64,000 bases of DNA from Dinoroseobacter sp049801095 (lineage in GTDB: Bacteria > Pseudomonadota > Alphaproteobacteria > Rhodobacterales > Rhodobacteraceae), in NCBI RefSeq assembly GCF_049801095.1, contig NZ_JBNAGH010000003.1, positions 310,001 through 374,000 on the forward strand, read 5' to 3'. A program made the position numbers and the translations under genes. Below, piece after piece: positions 51,042-60,137 of the stretch (its first letter is position 1; every line of letters starts with the position of its first letter). The notes beneath the pieces are model-generated. The model was not told the origin of the DNA, did not search any database, and saw only the letters and a list, made by a program, of their open reading frames with translations.

Positions 51042-53240
51042 TTAACCCTCGATCCGCGTAAGATCGGCCACCGCGCCGCAGGTCGTGCGGATCCGGCTCA
51101 GCAAGTTGAGACGGTTGCGCCGCAGAATGGCGTTCTCCGCATTGACCTGCACGGCCTCGAAAAACGCATCCACCGGCCCGCGCAGCCCGGCCATGGCGGC
51201 CATGGCGGCGGCGAAATCCTCGGCCTCGAGCGCCGGTGTTATCGCCGCTTCGGCCGTGTCGAGCGCGGCAAAGAGGGCTTTCTCCTCCTCGGTCTCGGCA
51301 AATTTCGGATCCGCGCCATAGGAATACTCGACGCCGTCGGCCTCCTCGGCCTGGGTCAGGATGTTATTGGCGCGCTTGAAGCCCTGGAGCAGGTTCTCGC
51401 CATCCTCGGTCTTGAGCACCTCGGACAGCGCCCGCGCCCGGGTCACGACGAGCAGCAGATCGTCATTGCCCGGCATGGCGAGACACGCGTCGATCACATC
51501 ATGGCGGATACCCTCGTCGCGCAAGAAGACCTTGAGGCGGTCGTGGAAGAAGGAGACGAGATCGGATGCCTTTCGGTCATGCAATTCATGCTCTCGCTTA
51601 TTCATCTCTAAGGAGATCAAGTTTCGGCGCGTCCATTCTTCGCTATCTGGTACTGTCTCGTGAAGTTTCTGCTCTGCTTCCATCCAATCGAGATGAAGTC
51701 GCTGGGCCTCTGGATCCAGCATAAGACCTGACACAAAGTATTTCGACAGTTTCAACCTTAGCCCATTCTCCAGCAAGATCCGGATCACCCCCAGCGCGGC
51801 GCGGCGGAGGGCGAAGGGGTCTTTGGAGCCGGTGGGTTTTTCGTCGATGGCCCAGAAGCCGGTCAGCGTGTCGAGTTTGTCGGCGAGCGCCACGGCCACG
51901 CTGAGCGGCGCGGTGGGGACCGCGTCCGAGGGGCCGAGGGGCTGGTAATGCTCTTCGGCGACGGCGGCGACCTCCGCCGGATGCCCGGCAGCTTCGGCAT
52001 AGTAGCGGCCCATCAGGCCCTGCAGCTCGGGGAATTCATAGACCATTTCGGAGCTGAGATCGGCCTTGGCGATCCCGGCGGCGCGGCGCGCGGCCTCCGC
52101 CTCCGCCCCAATCTGGGGCGCGAGCTCCGCGGCCAGGTCCGCAATCCGGGCGATCCGCGCCTCCTGACTGCCGAGTTTGTTGTGGAACGTCACGGCGCCC
52201 AGCGCGTCACGCCAAGTCTGCATGCCAGACTTGGCCACCCGCAGGTCATTCTCCCAGAAGAACTTCGCATCCGAGAGCCGCGCGGACAAAACCTTGCGGT
52301 TTCCGGCCAGGATCATGGCCCCGCCATCGGCAGCCTCGTTGTTGGCGACTGTCACAAATCGAACAATTTTTCCGGATTTCGGGTCGCGAACCGAGAAAAA
52401 CTTTTGATGTTCTTTCATTGAGGTCTGCAGCACCTCGGGCGGCAGCTCGAGGAACTCTTCGCCGATTTCGCCCATCAGAACCACGGGCCATTCGACCAGC
52501 CCGGCGACCTCCGCCAGCAAACCCTTGTCCTCGACCACCTCGAGACCGGAGGCAAAGGCCTGGTTCGTGGCATCGGCCCAGATGTGACCCGCGCGCTCTT
52601 CGGGATCGAGGATCACCTTGGCGCGGCGCAGCTTGGCAACATAATCGTCGAAGCCGGAGACCTTGAAGGCCCCCGGCGCGAGGAAGCGATGCCCCTCGGT
52701 CAGATCGGCGGACGTGATCCCGTCCACCTCCAGGGGCACGACTTCGGTTCCGTCCTCGCCTTGCAGGATGCAGAGGATGCGGTGCAGCGGGCGCACCCAG
52801 CGCAAGGAGCCTGCGCCCCAGCGCATGGATTTCGGCCAGGGGAAGCTGCGGATCGTGGTTTCGAGCACCTCGGCGATGATCTCGGCCGCCGGGCGACCCG
52901 GCTTTTCCATCACCGCAAAGAGCACCTCGCCCTTGGGGGTCTCGCGGGTCTCGAGCTGCGCGCGGGTCAGGCCGGTGGAGCGCAGAAAGCCCTCGATCGC
53001 CTTGTCCGGCGCGTCGGCCTTGGGCCCCTTGCGTTCTTCGCGCACGGGCGCAGAGGCGGCCAGCATGTCCGACACCACGAGGGTCAGTCGCCGGGGCGTC
53101 GCGAAGGCGCGCGCCCCCGCATAGGTCAGACCCGCCTCGACCAGACCATCCGTAACGCGCTTGCGCAGGTTCTCAGCCGCCTTCGCTTGCATGCGGGCGG
53201 GGATTTCTTCGGAAAAAAGCTCGATCAGGAGGTCCGGCAT
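51042..53240 (-). CDS. glyS: glycyl-tRNA synthetase beta subunit
   Basis: A 732-residue beta subunit of the tetrameric glycyl-tRNA synthetase. The start PDLLIELFSEEIPARMQ, the central FSVRDPKSGKIVRFVTVANNEA, and the C-terminal anticodon-binding region are typical. A segment of about 50 residues near the C-terminal third (GLMLDPEAQRLHLDWMEA and onward) and a short patch around the EHQKFF motif use clearly more A/T-ending codons than the rest. It is downstream of glyQ and a DUF6446 gene in one operon. Confidence 0.96.
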   Translation of the reverse strand: MPDLLIELFSEEIPARMQAKAAENLRKRVTDGLVEAGLTYAGARAFATPRRLTLVVSDMLAASAPVREERKGPKADAPDKAIEGFLRSTGLTRAQLETRETPKGEVLFAVMEKPGRPAAEIIAEVLETTIRSFPWPKSMRWGAGSLRWVRPLHRILCILQGEDGTEVVPLEVDGITSADLTEGHRFLAPGAFKVSGFDDYVAKLRRAKVILDPEERAGHIWADATNQAFASGLEVVEDKGLLAEVAGLVEWPVVLMGEIGEEFLELPPEVLQTSMKEHQKFFSVRDPKSGKIVRFVTVANNEAADGGAMILAGNRKVLSARLSDAKFFWENDLRVAKSGMQTWRDALGAVTFHNKLGSQEARIARIADLAAELAPQIGAEAEAARRAAGIAKADLSSEMVYEFPELQGLMGRYYAEAAGHPAEVAAVAEEHYQPLGPSDAVPTAPLSVAVALADKLDTLTGFWAIDEKPTGSKDPFALRRAALGVIRILLENGLRLKLSKYFVSGLMLDPEAQRLHLDWMEAEQKLHETVPDSEEWTRRNLISLEMNKREHELHDRKASDLVSFFHDRLKVFLRDEGIRHDVIDACLAMPGNDDLLLVVTRARALSEVLKTEDGENLLQGFKRANNILTQAEEADGVEYSYGADPKFAETEEEKALFAALDTAEAAITPALEAEDFAAAMAAMAGLRGPVDAFFEAVQVNAENAILRRNRLNLLSRIRTTCGAVADLTRIEG

Positions 53241-53324
53241 AGGTCTCGTCCAAGGCTGTTCGGGGCGGGTTTAACGACCGCAGGGGTAAGGGTCCAGTTC
53301 GAACCCCGGGAGGTGTCGGTGCGG

Positions 53325-53846
53325 TTAGTCGCGGGTCGGGCAAGCATCGCCCACGGGCGTGCCGTCATAGGTCTTCTCGCCGCAATCGTTGATCTGATGC
53401 CAGGCATAGGCCCGGCCATCCTCGGTCACGGCCACGATGCGGTCGACGCCGAAATCGATGTTCTTTTCGCCCATGAAGGCGATGGCCGTGCCGTTGCGCA
53501 GTGCCTCGCCAATCTCCTCGGCGTCAAAGCACTCGAACCAGCCCGGTGCGACCAGGGGCTCGGCGGCGTCATAGATCTCGTAGCTTTCGGTCAGCAGCGC
53601 GAGGCTCTCGGGCGTGCGGAAACAGGCGCGAAAGCGCAGCGGGCTGGAGGAGCCGTCGATCGCCTCGATCCCTTCGGCCAGCATCGCTTCGGGTGCGTCC
53701 TGCCCGCCGAGGGGGGTGAGCCGGATGGTCACCTCTTCCGCGTCAACCTCTTGGTAATAGGCGTAGACCTGGGTGTAGTAGACCACCGCGCCGAAGATCA
53801 GTGCAAAGCCCACGAGCGCGCCTCCAACCAGCTTGCCACCGGTCAT
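53325..53846 (-). CDS. DUF6446-type membrane-anchored protein between glyQ and glyS
   Basis: A 173-residue protein with an N-terminal membrane anchor (residues 5-25) and a soluble domain. The domain includes RFRACFRTPESLALLTESYEIYD, APGWFECFDAEEIGEAL and a C-terminal HQINDCGEKTYDGTPVGDACP with four cysteines overall. It corresponds to a family I know from Rhodobacterales as DUF6446. The start overlaps the glyQ stop by 4 bp. Its function is unknown; the constant place between synthetase subunit genes may reflect only co-expression. Confidence 0.8.
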   Translation of the reverse strand: MTGGKLVGGALVGFALIFGAVVYYTQVYAYYQEVDAEEVTIRLTPLGGQDAPEAMLAEGIEAIDGSSSPLRFRACFRTPESLALLTESYEIYDAAEPLVAPGWFECFDAEEIGEALRNGTAIAFMGEKNIDFGVDRIVAVTEDGRAYAWHQINDCGEKTYDGTPVGDACPTRD

Positions 53847-54775
53847 GACGCGGAGGCGGCGGGGGTCCAGCCCCCGGCCTCGGTCTGCACGAAGGCATCG
53901 GCGCAGGCCTTGGCGAGCGCTCGGACGCGGCCGATATAGGCCTGCCGTTCGGTGACCGAGATCACCCCGCGCGCGTCGAGCAGGTTGAAGAGGTGGCTCG
54001 CCTTGATGCACTGGTCATAGGCCGGGTGCACCATGACGATGCGCTTGCCGGTCTTGGGGTCGTCATAGGCCGCGTTCAGGGCCGCGGCGCATTCGGCCTC
54101 GGCCTCCTCGAAATGCTTGAACAGCACGGCAGTGTCCGCCTGATCGAAATTCCAGCGGGAGTACTCGGCCTCGGTCTGCCGGAAGACATCGCCATAGGTC
54201 AGCGGAATCGGCGTCTGCGGATCGTTGAAGGGCATGTCCATGACGTGATCCACGCCGAGGATGTAGATCGCCAGCCGCTCCAGCCCGTAGGTCAGCTCGC
54301 CCGAGACGGGGCGGCAGTCATGGCCGCCGACCTGCTGGAAATAGGTGAACTGGCTGACTTCCATGCCATCGCACCAGACCTCCCAGCCGAGCCCCCAGGC
54401 GCCCAGGGTCGGGCTTTCCCAGTCATCCTCGACAAAGCGGATGTCGTGCAGGGAGGCATCGATCCCGATCGCCTCGAGCGAGCCGAGATAGAGCTCCTGC
54501 AGGTCGGGCGGGCTCGGTTTGATGATCACCTGGTACTGGTAGTAATGCTGCAACCGGTTCGGGTTCTCGCCATAGCGCCCATCGGTCGGACGGCGCGAGG
54601 GCTGTACATAGGCCGCGGCCCAGGCCCGGTCGCCGAGCGCGCGCAGGGTCGTGGCCGGGTGAAACGTGCCCGCGCCAACCTCCATGTCATAGGGTTGCAG
54701 CACCGCGCAGCCCTTGGCCGCCCAGTAGTTTTGCAACCGCAGAATGATCTCCTGAAACGAGCGTGGGGTGTCCAT
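53843..54775 (-). CDS. glyQ: glycyl-tRNA synthetase alpha subunit
   Basis: A 310-residue catalytic alpha subunit. It starts MDTPRSFQEIILRLQNYWAAKGC and contains the class II motifs EVGAGTFHPATTLRALG, VQPSRRPTDGRYGENPNR and GLERLAIYILGV. It forms an alpha2beta2 enzyme with glyS. The start at 54775 is the family start. A pseudo-protease gene diverges from it 153 bp away. Confidence 0.97.
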   Translation of the reverse strand: MDTPRSFQEIILRLQNYWAAKGCAVLQPYDMEVGAGTFHPATTLRALGDRAWAAAYVQPSRRPTDGRYGENPNRLQHYYQYQVIIKPSPPDLQELYLGSLEAIGIDASLHDIRFVEDDWESPTLGAWGLGWEVWCDGMEVSQFTYFQQVGGHDCRPVSGELTYGLERLAIYILGVDHVMDMPFNDPQTPIPLTYGDVFRQTEAEYSRWNFDQADTAVLFKHFEEAEAECAAALNAAYDDPKTGKRIVMVHPAYDQCIKASHLFNLLDARGVISVTERQAYIGRVRALAKACADAFVQTEAGGWTPAASAS

Positions 54776-54928
54776 GGGAAGCGCCTTTGATCTCAACCGC
54801 GTTCTCAATAGGCAACAGCCCGGGCAGGGTCAACGCGGCCCGCCCCGGTTCCGCGTGCATCCGCGCGGCAAAATGCGTAACGCTGTCGCCACAATGTGGA
54901 CAATCCAACAGGAAAGACGGGGCACAGC

Positions 54929-56695
54929 GTGACACGGATGGTTCTGGCGATAGCGATTTTGGTGGGGCTCTGGACGGCGGTTTTGCCCCAGGACAGCCAG
55001 GCCCAGGAACAGGTGTGGATCCAGATCGAGGCCCGCCCGACCCTGAGCGCGGCCGAAGACCGGGCGCGGAGCTATGCGGGCCAGTTGCCGGACGTGACCG
55101 GATACCGCCTGCAATCGGGCTGGTACGCCATCGCGCTTGGACCCTATGGCCCGGATCAGGCTGCGGCCACCCTCACCCGTCTGCGCGCGCTTGGCGATGT
55201 CCCCAATGACAGCTTTCTCGCCGATGGCAGCCGGTTCCGCGACGCGTTCTGGCCCCAGGGGCAGATCCAGACCGCCGATCCCCTGCGTGCGCTGGAACTG
55301 CGCGGTGCAGGCATTCCGGGCGAGGCCCCGACCGCGCCGGTTCTGACCGTGACGCCGACGGCGCCCCCCGCCGATGAAACCCCGGCAGAAGCCCGCGCCA
55401 GCGAACGCGCCTTGGACCGCCCGGCGCGCGAGCGTCTGCAGGAGGCCATGCAATGGTTCGGCCATTATACTTCCACGATTGATGGCGCCTTCGGCCCGGG
55501 CACGCGGCGCGCCATGTCCGCCTATCAGACCGCCCAGGGCGATGAGGTCACGGGCATCCTGACCAGCGCCCAGCGCGCGCGGCTTCTGGCCGATTGGCAG
55601 GCGGATCTGAGCGCGCTCGGCATGGCCCCCGTGGTCAGCGCCGAGGCGGGGATCGCCCTCGACATGCCACTCGGCATGGTGGCTTTCGACCGGCTGGAGC
55701 CGCCTTTCGTCCATTACGAAGGAGACGGCGCGCGCAAGGCGCTACTGATCAGTCAGGAAGGCTCCCCCGCGGGTCTCGCCGGGCTTTACGAGATCATGCA
55801 GACGCTGGAGGTCATCCCGCGCAACGGTGAACGCGCCCGCCGGGAGCGCTCCTTCGAGATCCGAGGCGCGAATGCCGAGATCGCCTCTTATACCTATGCT
55901 GCGCTGGAGGATGGCGCGATCAAGGGCTTCACCCTGGTCTGGCCCCTGGAAGATGCCCGTCTGATGGAGCGGGCCGCCCAGATGATGCGCAGCAGCTTTG
56001 CCGCGCAGGACGGGATCGTGCTCGACCCCGCTGCCGGGGATCCGGAGGCCGAACAGCGCATCGACCTGCTCTCCGGGCTGGAGATCCGCCAGCCTTTGCG
56101 CGCCGTTTCGGGCTTTTTCATCACTGCGGCCGGGGATGTCCTGACCACGGACACGGCCCTGCGCGCCTGCGGAAGAGTGACCATCGGCGATGAGATCGAA
56201 GCCGATATCCGGCTTGCCGATGCGGGCTTGGGCCTTGCGGTCCTGTCCCCCCGCGAGCGGGTCGCGCCCATGAGCGTGGCGCGGTTCCGCGATGGCGAGG
56301 CGCGACTGCAATCTGAGATCGCGGTCTCGGGCTATTCCTATGCGGGCCTGCTGGGCGCGCCGACCTTAAGCTTTGGCAAGATCGCGGACCTGCGCGGGTT
56401 GCAGGGCGAGGCCGAGCTCAACCGGCTGGCCGTTGAGGTCGCCCCGGGTGATGCGGGCGGTCCGGTTCTGGGGGCGGGCGGCGATGTACTAGGCCTGCTT
56501 CTGCCGCGTCCTGAGGCGGGCAGCCGGGTCCTGCCGGGGGATGTGCATTTCGCCACGGATGCCGAGGCGATCGCGGGCTGGCTCGGTCAATCCGGGGTCG
56601 AGATTGCTCTGGGCGATGCGGGCCCCTCCCTGCCGCCGGAGCGCCTCGCGATGCTCGCAGGCAACCTGACGGTGCTCGTCTCCTGCTGGGAGTAA
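54929..56695 (+). CDS. SPOR/peptidoglycan-binding protein with a degenerate trypsin-like domain
   Basis: A 588-residue exported protein if started at GTG 54929; ATG 54938 is an alternative. It has a signal peptide (residues 1-26), a SPOR-like repeat at 30-92 (VWIQIEARPTLSAAEDRARSYAG) and a peptidoglycan-binding fold at 165-220 (DGAFGPGTRRAMSAYQ). From about 390 a trypsin/HtrA-like fold starts with VSGFFITAAGDVLTT. The expected catalytic motifs are changed: the His region reads TTDTAL (406-411), the Asp region GLGLAVL and the Ser region GDAGGPV (507-513), where GNSGGP is normal. All three residues seem lost, so it is probably an inactive protease acting as a binding protein at the cell wall. 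Confidence 0.8.
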   Translation: MTRMVLAIAILVGLWTAVLPQDSQAQEQVWIQIEARPTLSAAEDRARSYAGQLPDVTGYRLQSGWYAIALGPYGPDQAAATLTRLRALGDVPNDSFLADGSRFRDAFWPQGQIQTADPLRALELRGAGIPGEAPTAPVLTVTPTAPPADETPAEARASERALDRPARERLQEAMQWFGHYTSTIDGAFGPGTRRAMSAYQTAQGDEVTGILTSAQRARLLADWQADLSALGMAPVVSAEAGIALDMPLGMVAFDRLEPPFVHYEGDGARKALLISQEGSPAGLAGLYEIMQTLEVIPRNGERARRERSFEIRGANAEIASYTYAALEDGAIKGFTLVWPLEDARLMERAAQMMRSSFAAQDGIVLDPAAGDPEAEQRIDLLSGLEIRQPLRAVSGFFITAAGDVLTTDTALRACGRVTIGDEIEADIRLADAGLGLAVLSPRERVAPMSVARFRDGEARLQSEIAVSGYSYAGLLGAPTLSFGKIADLRGLQGEAELNRLAVEVAPGDAGGPVLGAGGDVLGLLLPRPEAGSRVLPGDVHFATDAEAIAGWLGQSGVEIALGDAGPSLPPERLAMLAGNLTVLVSCWE

Positions 56696-56701
56696 CCCCG
56701 T

Positions 56702-58150
56702 TCAGGCGCGCCAAAACCGCACGGTAAAGAGCGCAAAGACCACCATCAGTTCGAGCCGCCCGATCAGCATGGCCGCTGAGAGGATCCATTTCGCGCTGTC
56801 ATTCAGCCCGGCGAAATTGCCCGCCGGGCCGATCTCATCCCCGAGGCCCGGGCCGATATTGCCCAGCGCCGTGGCTGCGCCGGAAACGGAGGTCACGAAG
56901 TCGAGCCCGGTCAGCGCCAAAAGCACCGACAGGATCCCGAGAGACACGGTGAACATCACGAAAAACGCCATGACCGAAGACAGCACATCCTCGGAGATCG
57001 GCTTGCCGCCATAGCGCGGGGTGAAGATGCCGTTCGGGGAATGGATCCGGCGGATCTGGGCGAGGATCGAGGCAAAGAGCAGCTGATAGCGGAAGATCTT
57101 GATCGAGCAGGCGGTCGAGCCCGCGCAGCCGCCGATCAGCCCGGCGAAGAACAGGATCACCACCGGGAAGGTTCCCCAAAGCATGTAGTCGGTACTGGCA
57201 TAGCCCGTGCCCGTGAGGATCGAGACCGTGTTGAAGGTCGCCTCGCGGAAGCTCGTCTCGCTGGGCTGGTCGATCATGGTCATCTTCCAGGCTGCGATCA
57301 GCAGAACCACGATGGTGATCGTCATGAAGAATGCGCGGACCTGCACGTCCTGCAGAAGCGGACGCGCGGTGCCGCTGAGCATCTGGACATAGCGTACGAA
57401 GGGCAGTGCCGCGAGCAGCATGAAGATCACGGCGGCGTATTCCATCGGGCCGCTGAAAGCGCCGAAGCTCGCATCGGAATTGGCAAAGCCCCCCGTGGCC
57501 ACGGTGGTCATGGCATGGATCACCGCGTCAAAGCCCGACATGCCGAGCACCAGATAGGTGAAGGCGCAGATGGTGGTCAGGCCGAGATAGATCACCGAAA
57601 TCCGGCTCGCGATCTGCGTGGCGCGGGGCAGGATCTTGCCAATGGTATCAAACCCTTCGGAGCGGAAGATCTGCATCCCCCCGATCCGCAGCTCAGGCAG
57701 GAACACCATGGCCACGACGATGATCCCGATCCCGCCGAACCACTGCATGAGCCCGCGCCAGAGGAGGAGGCCGGGGGGCAGATCCTCCAACCCAGAAAAC
57801 ACCGTGGAGCCTGTGGTGGTCAGGCCGGACATGGCCTCGAAGAACGCATCCACATAGCGGGCCTCGGTGGCGCCGAACATGAAAGGCAGCGCCGCGAAGA
57901 TCGGCAGGGCGAGCCAGACGCCGGTGGTCAGAAGGAAGGTCTGCTGGATGTTCAGCCGCTCGCCCACCCCGTTCGAGCAGGCAATGGCAATGAGCCCCCC
58001 GCACAGCGCCGAGATGATCGCAGATTCGAGAAAGGCCGGCCAATGGTCGTTGCCAGCCAGCATGTCCGCCGCCATGGGCAGGAGCATGGACGCCCCGAGC
58101 ACGGCCACCAGCAGGCCGATCACATATCCAACGGGGCGCAGATCAAACAT
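56702..58150 (-). CDS. trkH: TrkH-family potassium uptake protein
   Basis: A 482-residue potassium channel-like membrane subunit with four repeats of a helix-pore-helix unit. The selectivity-filter regions are visible as LTTTGSTV, TVATGGFAN, LTGTGYAS and ALGNIGPGLG. It should work with the cytosolic regulator TrkA, not encoded nearby. The stop is 6 bp from the stop of the pseudo-protease gene, convergent. Confidence 0.94.
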   Translation of the reverse strand: MFDLRPVGYVIGLLVAVLGASMLLPMAADMLAGNDHWPAFLESAIISALCGGLIAIACSNGVGERLNIQQTFLLTTGVWLALPIFAALPFMFGATEARYVDAFFEAMSGLTTTGSTVFSGLEDLPPGLLLWRGLMQWFGGIGIIVVAMVFLPELRIGGMQIFRSEGFDTIGKILPRATQIASRISVIYLGLTTICAFTYLVLGMSGFDAVIHAMTTVATGGFANSDASFGAFSGPMEYAAVIFMLLAALPFVRYVQMLSGTARPLLQDVQVRAFFMTITIVVLLIAAWKMTMIDQPSETSFREATFNTVSILTGTGYASTDYMLWGTFPVVILFFAGLIGGCAGSTACSIKIFRYQLLFASILAQIRRIHSPNGIFTPRYGGKPISEDVLSSVMAFFVMFTVSLGILSVLLALTGLDFVTSVSGAATALGNIGPGLGDEIGPAGNFAGLNDSAKWILSAAMLIGRLELMVVFALFTVRFWRA

Positions 58151-58196
58151 GGGGCGCAGGCTTGGCCGGGCGCGGGCGCGCTGTCAACGGCTTCGC

Positions 58197-58904
58197 TCAG
58201 CTCTTGGTCTTGAAGAGCGCGGCGTGGCTGTCCTTTTCCTTGCGGAAATCGGCCCGCTTCTCGGCATAGAGCGCGCGGCCCGCCTGCACGCCCGGGCGCG
58301 CGCCCACGGTGTCGAGCCAGCGGGCGAAATGCGGCTTGTCCTCCAGCGTCTGCTGCTGGCCTTCCCACAGAGATGCCCAGCCCCAGGCCGCCATATCCGC
58401 AATCGAATAGAAATCGCCCGCGAGGTATTCATGCTTGGCCAATTGCCGGTCCATCACGCCGTAAAGCCGCCCGGTCTCGGCCCGGTAGCGATCCTTGGCA
58501 TAGGGCAGATCATTGGGCGGCTCCATGGCAGGCGCGTATTTCAGGAAGTGATGGGCCTGCCCGGCCATGGGGCCGAGCCCGCCCATCTGCCACATGAGCC
58601 ATTGGTCCACGGCGATCCGGTCGCGCTCGGTCGGGCCGCCGAACTGGCCGGTCTTGCGCGCGAGGTATTGCAGGATTGCCCCGGATTCAAAGATCGAGAT
58701 CGGCGCGCCATCAGGCCCCTCCGGATCGACAATCGCAGGCATCCGGTTGTTCGGCGCGATGGCAAGGAAGTCGGGTTTGAACTGGTCCCCTGCCCCGATA
58801 TTCACCAGATGGGTTTCATAGGGCAGGCCCATCTCCTCAAGACAGATCGAAACCTTCCAGCCATTCGGCGTGGGCCAGAAATAGAGATCGATGGGCTGGG
58901 TCAT
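58197..58904 (-). CDS. glutathione S-transferase, YfcG/Nu class
   Basis: A 235-residue GST. The thioredoxin-like domain starts IDLYFWPTPNGWKVSICLEEMGLPYE, with the TPNGWK signature of Nu-class enzymes, followed by FLAIAPNNRMPAIVDPEGPDG and ISIFESGAILQYLARKTG. Nu-class enzymes have disulfide-bond reductase activity. The start at 58904 follows GGAGG. It lies 46 bp after the TrkH start and appears monocistronic. Confidence 0.92.
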   Translation of the reverse strand: MTQPIDLYFWPTPNGWKVSICLEEMGLPYETHLVNIGAGDQFKPDFLAIAPNNRMPAIVDPEGPDGAPISIFESGAILQYLARKTGQFGGPTERDRIAVDQWLMWQMGGLGPMAGQAHHFLKYAPAMEPPNDLPYAKDRYRAETGRLYGVMDRQLAKHEYLAGDFYSIADMAAWGWASLWEGQQQTLEDKPHFARWLDTVGARPGVQAGRALYAEKRADFRKEKDSHAALFKTKS

Positions 58905-58975
58905 GGCGCGGGCCTCCTGTGGCAGTCCAGGGGACTGTGGCGAGGGGGCGGCCCGCTGGCAAGGGCTGCGTGGGC

Positions 58976-59866
58976 TCAGGCCGACGGTGCGAGGCGGGAC
59001 CGGGGCGGCGCCAATTCGCGCAAGGCACGCGGTCCGCGATCGGTCAGAAGCGCAGAATAAAGATCCATCGCTCCGTCGCGGAGATAGGCGCTCCAATGGC
59101 AGACCCGGTGGTTGCGCGGCGCCACCGCATGGCCGAGCGCGGCCAGATTGGCCAGTTCCGCATCGGTGCCGAGGCTGAGGGAGACCCAGCGCTCCGCCTC
59201 CGGCGGTCGGCGCCCGAGCGCGGTCCCCGCCTCCGGATGGCCGCGCAGAGCCTGTTCCAGCAACCGGTCGAAGAGCCAGTTCTCCGTCGGGCTGATCTGC
59301 AGCACCTCGACCCCTTGAGCGCCGGGGCGGGACAGCACAGTCTCCGCATGTGTGGCGAGATCGGCGGGCGCGAGCAGGATGACCCGGCGCACCATGGGCC
59401 CCGCCAGACGTTCCAACGCCGACAGGGCCACCCGCGCGCCGAGGGAATGGGCCATGATCTGGATCGGGCGTTTGGGAAACTGCCGGTGCAGCCGCGTGAT
59501 CAGCCGCGCCACGTGGGCGCCAACGTCATCGGCTGCGCCAAAGGCCTCGGCAAAGCGCCCGCGCGCGTCCCAGCCCACGGGCAGGCAGAGCCCCGGGTCG
59601 CAATCGGCATCGCGAAACCCCAGTGCCATGGGCCAGGATCCCTTGCGCTTCGGCAGGCTCTGGGCGCAGGGCGCGGTGGCATAGAGGCTGGCATGGGGAT
59701 CGCTCGGCCCCCGCAGGGGCGAGTAGCGATAGCCATGGAGCAAGAGCACGATCGGCGCCTTGTCCTCACCACGCGCTGCCGCGCGGGACAGGGCACAGTT
59801 GAGACCGGCGCCCCCCTGGGCGGGGGAGATGTCATCACGGGACACGGTCAGATTGAGAACGGGCAT
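58976..59866 (-). CDS. alpha/beta hydrolase
   Basis: A 296-residue protein. VLLLHGYRYSP is the oxyanion-hole region and AHSLGARV carries the nucleophilic Ser in a GxSxG-like form (AHSLG). A later histidine is available in RNHRVCHWSAYL. It resembles serine esterases/lipases; the substrate is unknown. The start at 59866 has GGGAG upstream. It is divergent from metZ. Confidence 0.78.
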   Translation of the reverse strand: MPVLNLTVSRDDISPAQGGAGLNCALSRAAARGEDKAPIVLLLHGYRYSPLRGPSDPHASLYATAPCAQSLPKRKGSWPMALGFRDADCDPGLCLPVGWDARGRFAEAFGAADDVGAHVARLITRLHRQFPKRPIQIMAHSLGARVALSALERLAGPMVRRVILLAPADLATHAETVLSRPGAQGVEVLQISPTENWLFDRLLEQALRGHPEAGTALGRRPPEAERWVSLSLGTDAELANLAALGHAVAPRNHRVCHWSAYLRDGAMDLYSALLTDRGPRALRELAPPRSRLAPSA

Positions 59867-59966
59867 GGGGCTCCCTCTCTCTGCGATACACAAGATGTTG
59901 TGGACGGCGGGTAACCTCAGACTAAGACCCTCGCGTGAAACTTTCGTTAGACTTCCGTGACGGTGC

Positions 59967-59995
59967 TTGACCGCCACACGCAACGCCCCTACACC
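59967..59995 (+). promoter_or_regulatory. predicted promoter of metZ
   Basis: TTGACC at 59967-59972 and TACACC at 59990-59995 with a 17-bp spacer. The expected start falls at about 60002, right at the first riboswitch bases. Confidence 0.55.
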
Positions 59996-60002
59996 CGCGA
60001 CA

Positions 60003-60053
60003 CCGTGGTGATTTGTTGCCGGATTGCAGGCCACGTAAAACAAGCTGCTAAAA
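60003..60053 (+). promoter_or_regulatory. SAM-II riboswitch
   Basis: The sequence from CGTGGTGATTTG to TAAAACAAGCTGCTAAAA matches the SAM-II consensus: P1 arms CGTGG and CCACG, the internal TTGCAGG segment, and the pseudoknot partners GATTTG and CAAGC. SAM-II binds S-adenosylmethionine and is found before methionine-biosynthesis genes in alphaproteobacteria. Confidence 0.93.
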
Positions 60054-60063
60054 GGACGCGGAT

Positions 60064-60094
60064 CCCCCGAGCCCGTCCGGCTGCGGGGGTTTTT
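60064..60094 (+). terminator. intrinsic terminator between riboswitch and metZ
   Basis: CCCCCG at 60064-60069 pairs with CGGGGG at 60084-60089, with an inner AGCC/GGCT pairing, followed by T5. It sits 10 bp after the SAM-II aptamer and 44 bp before metZ, so it can work as an attenuator. Confidence 0.85.
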
Positions 60095-60137
60095 CGTGCC
60101 CGGATCAGGACCGCCGGCGCGACAGGAGACGACGACA

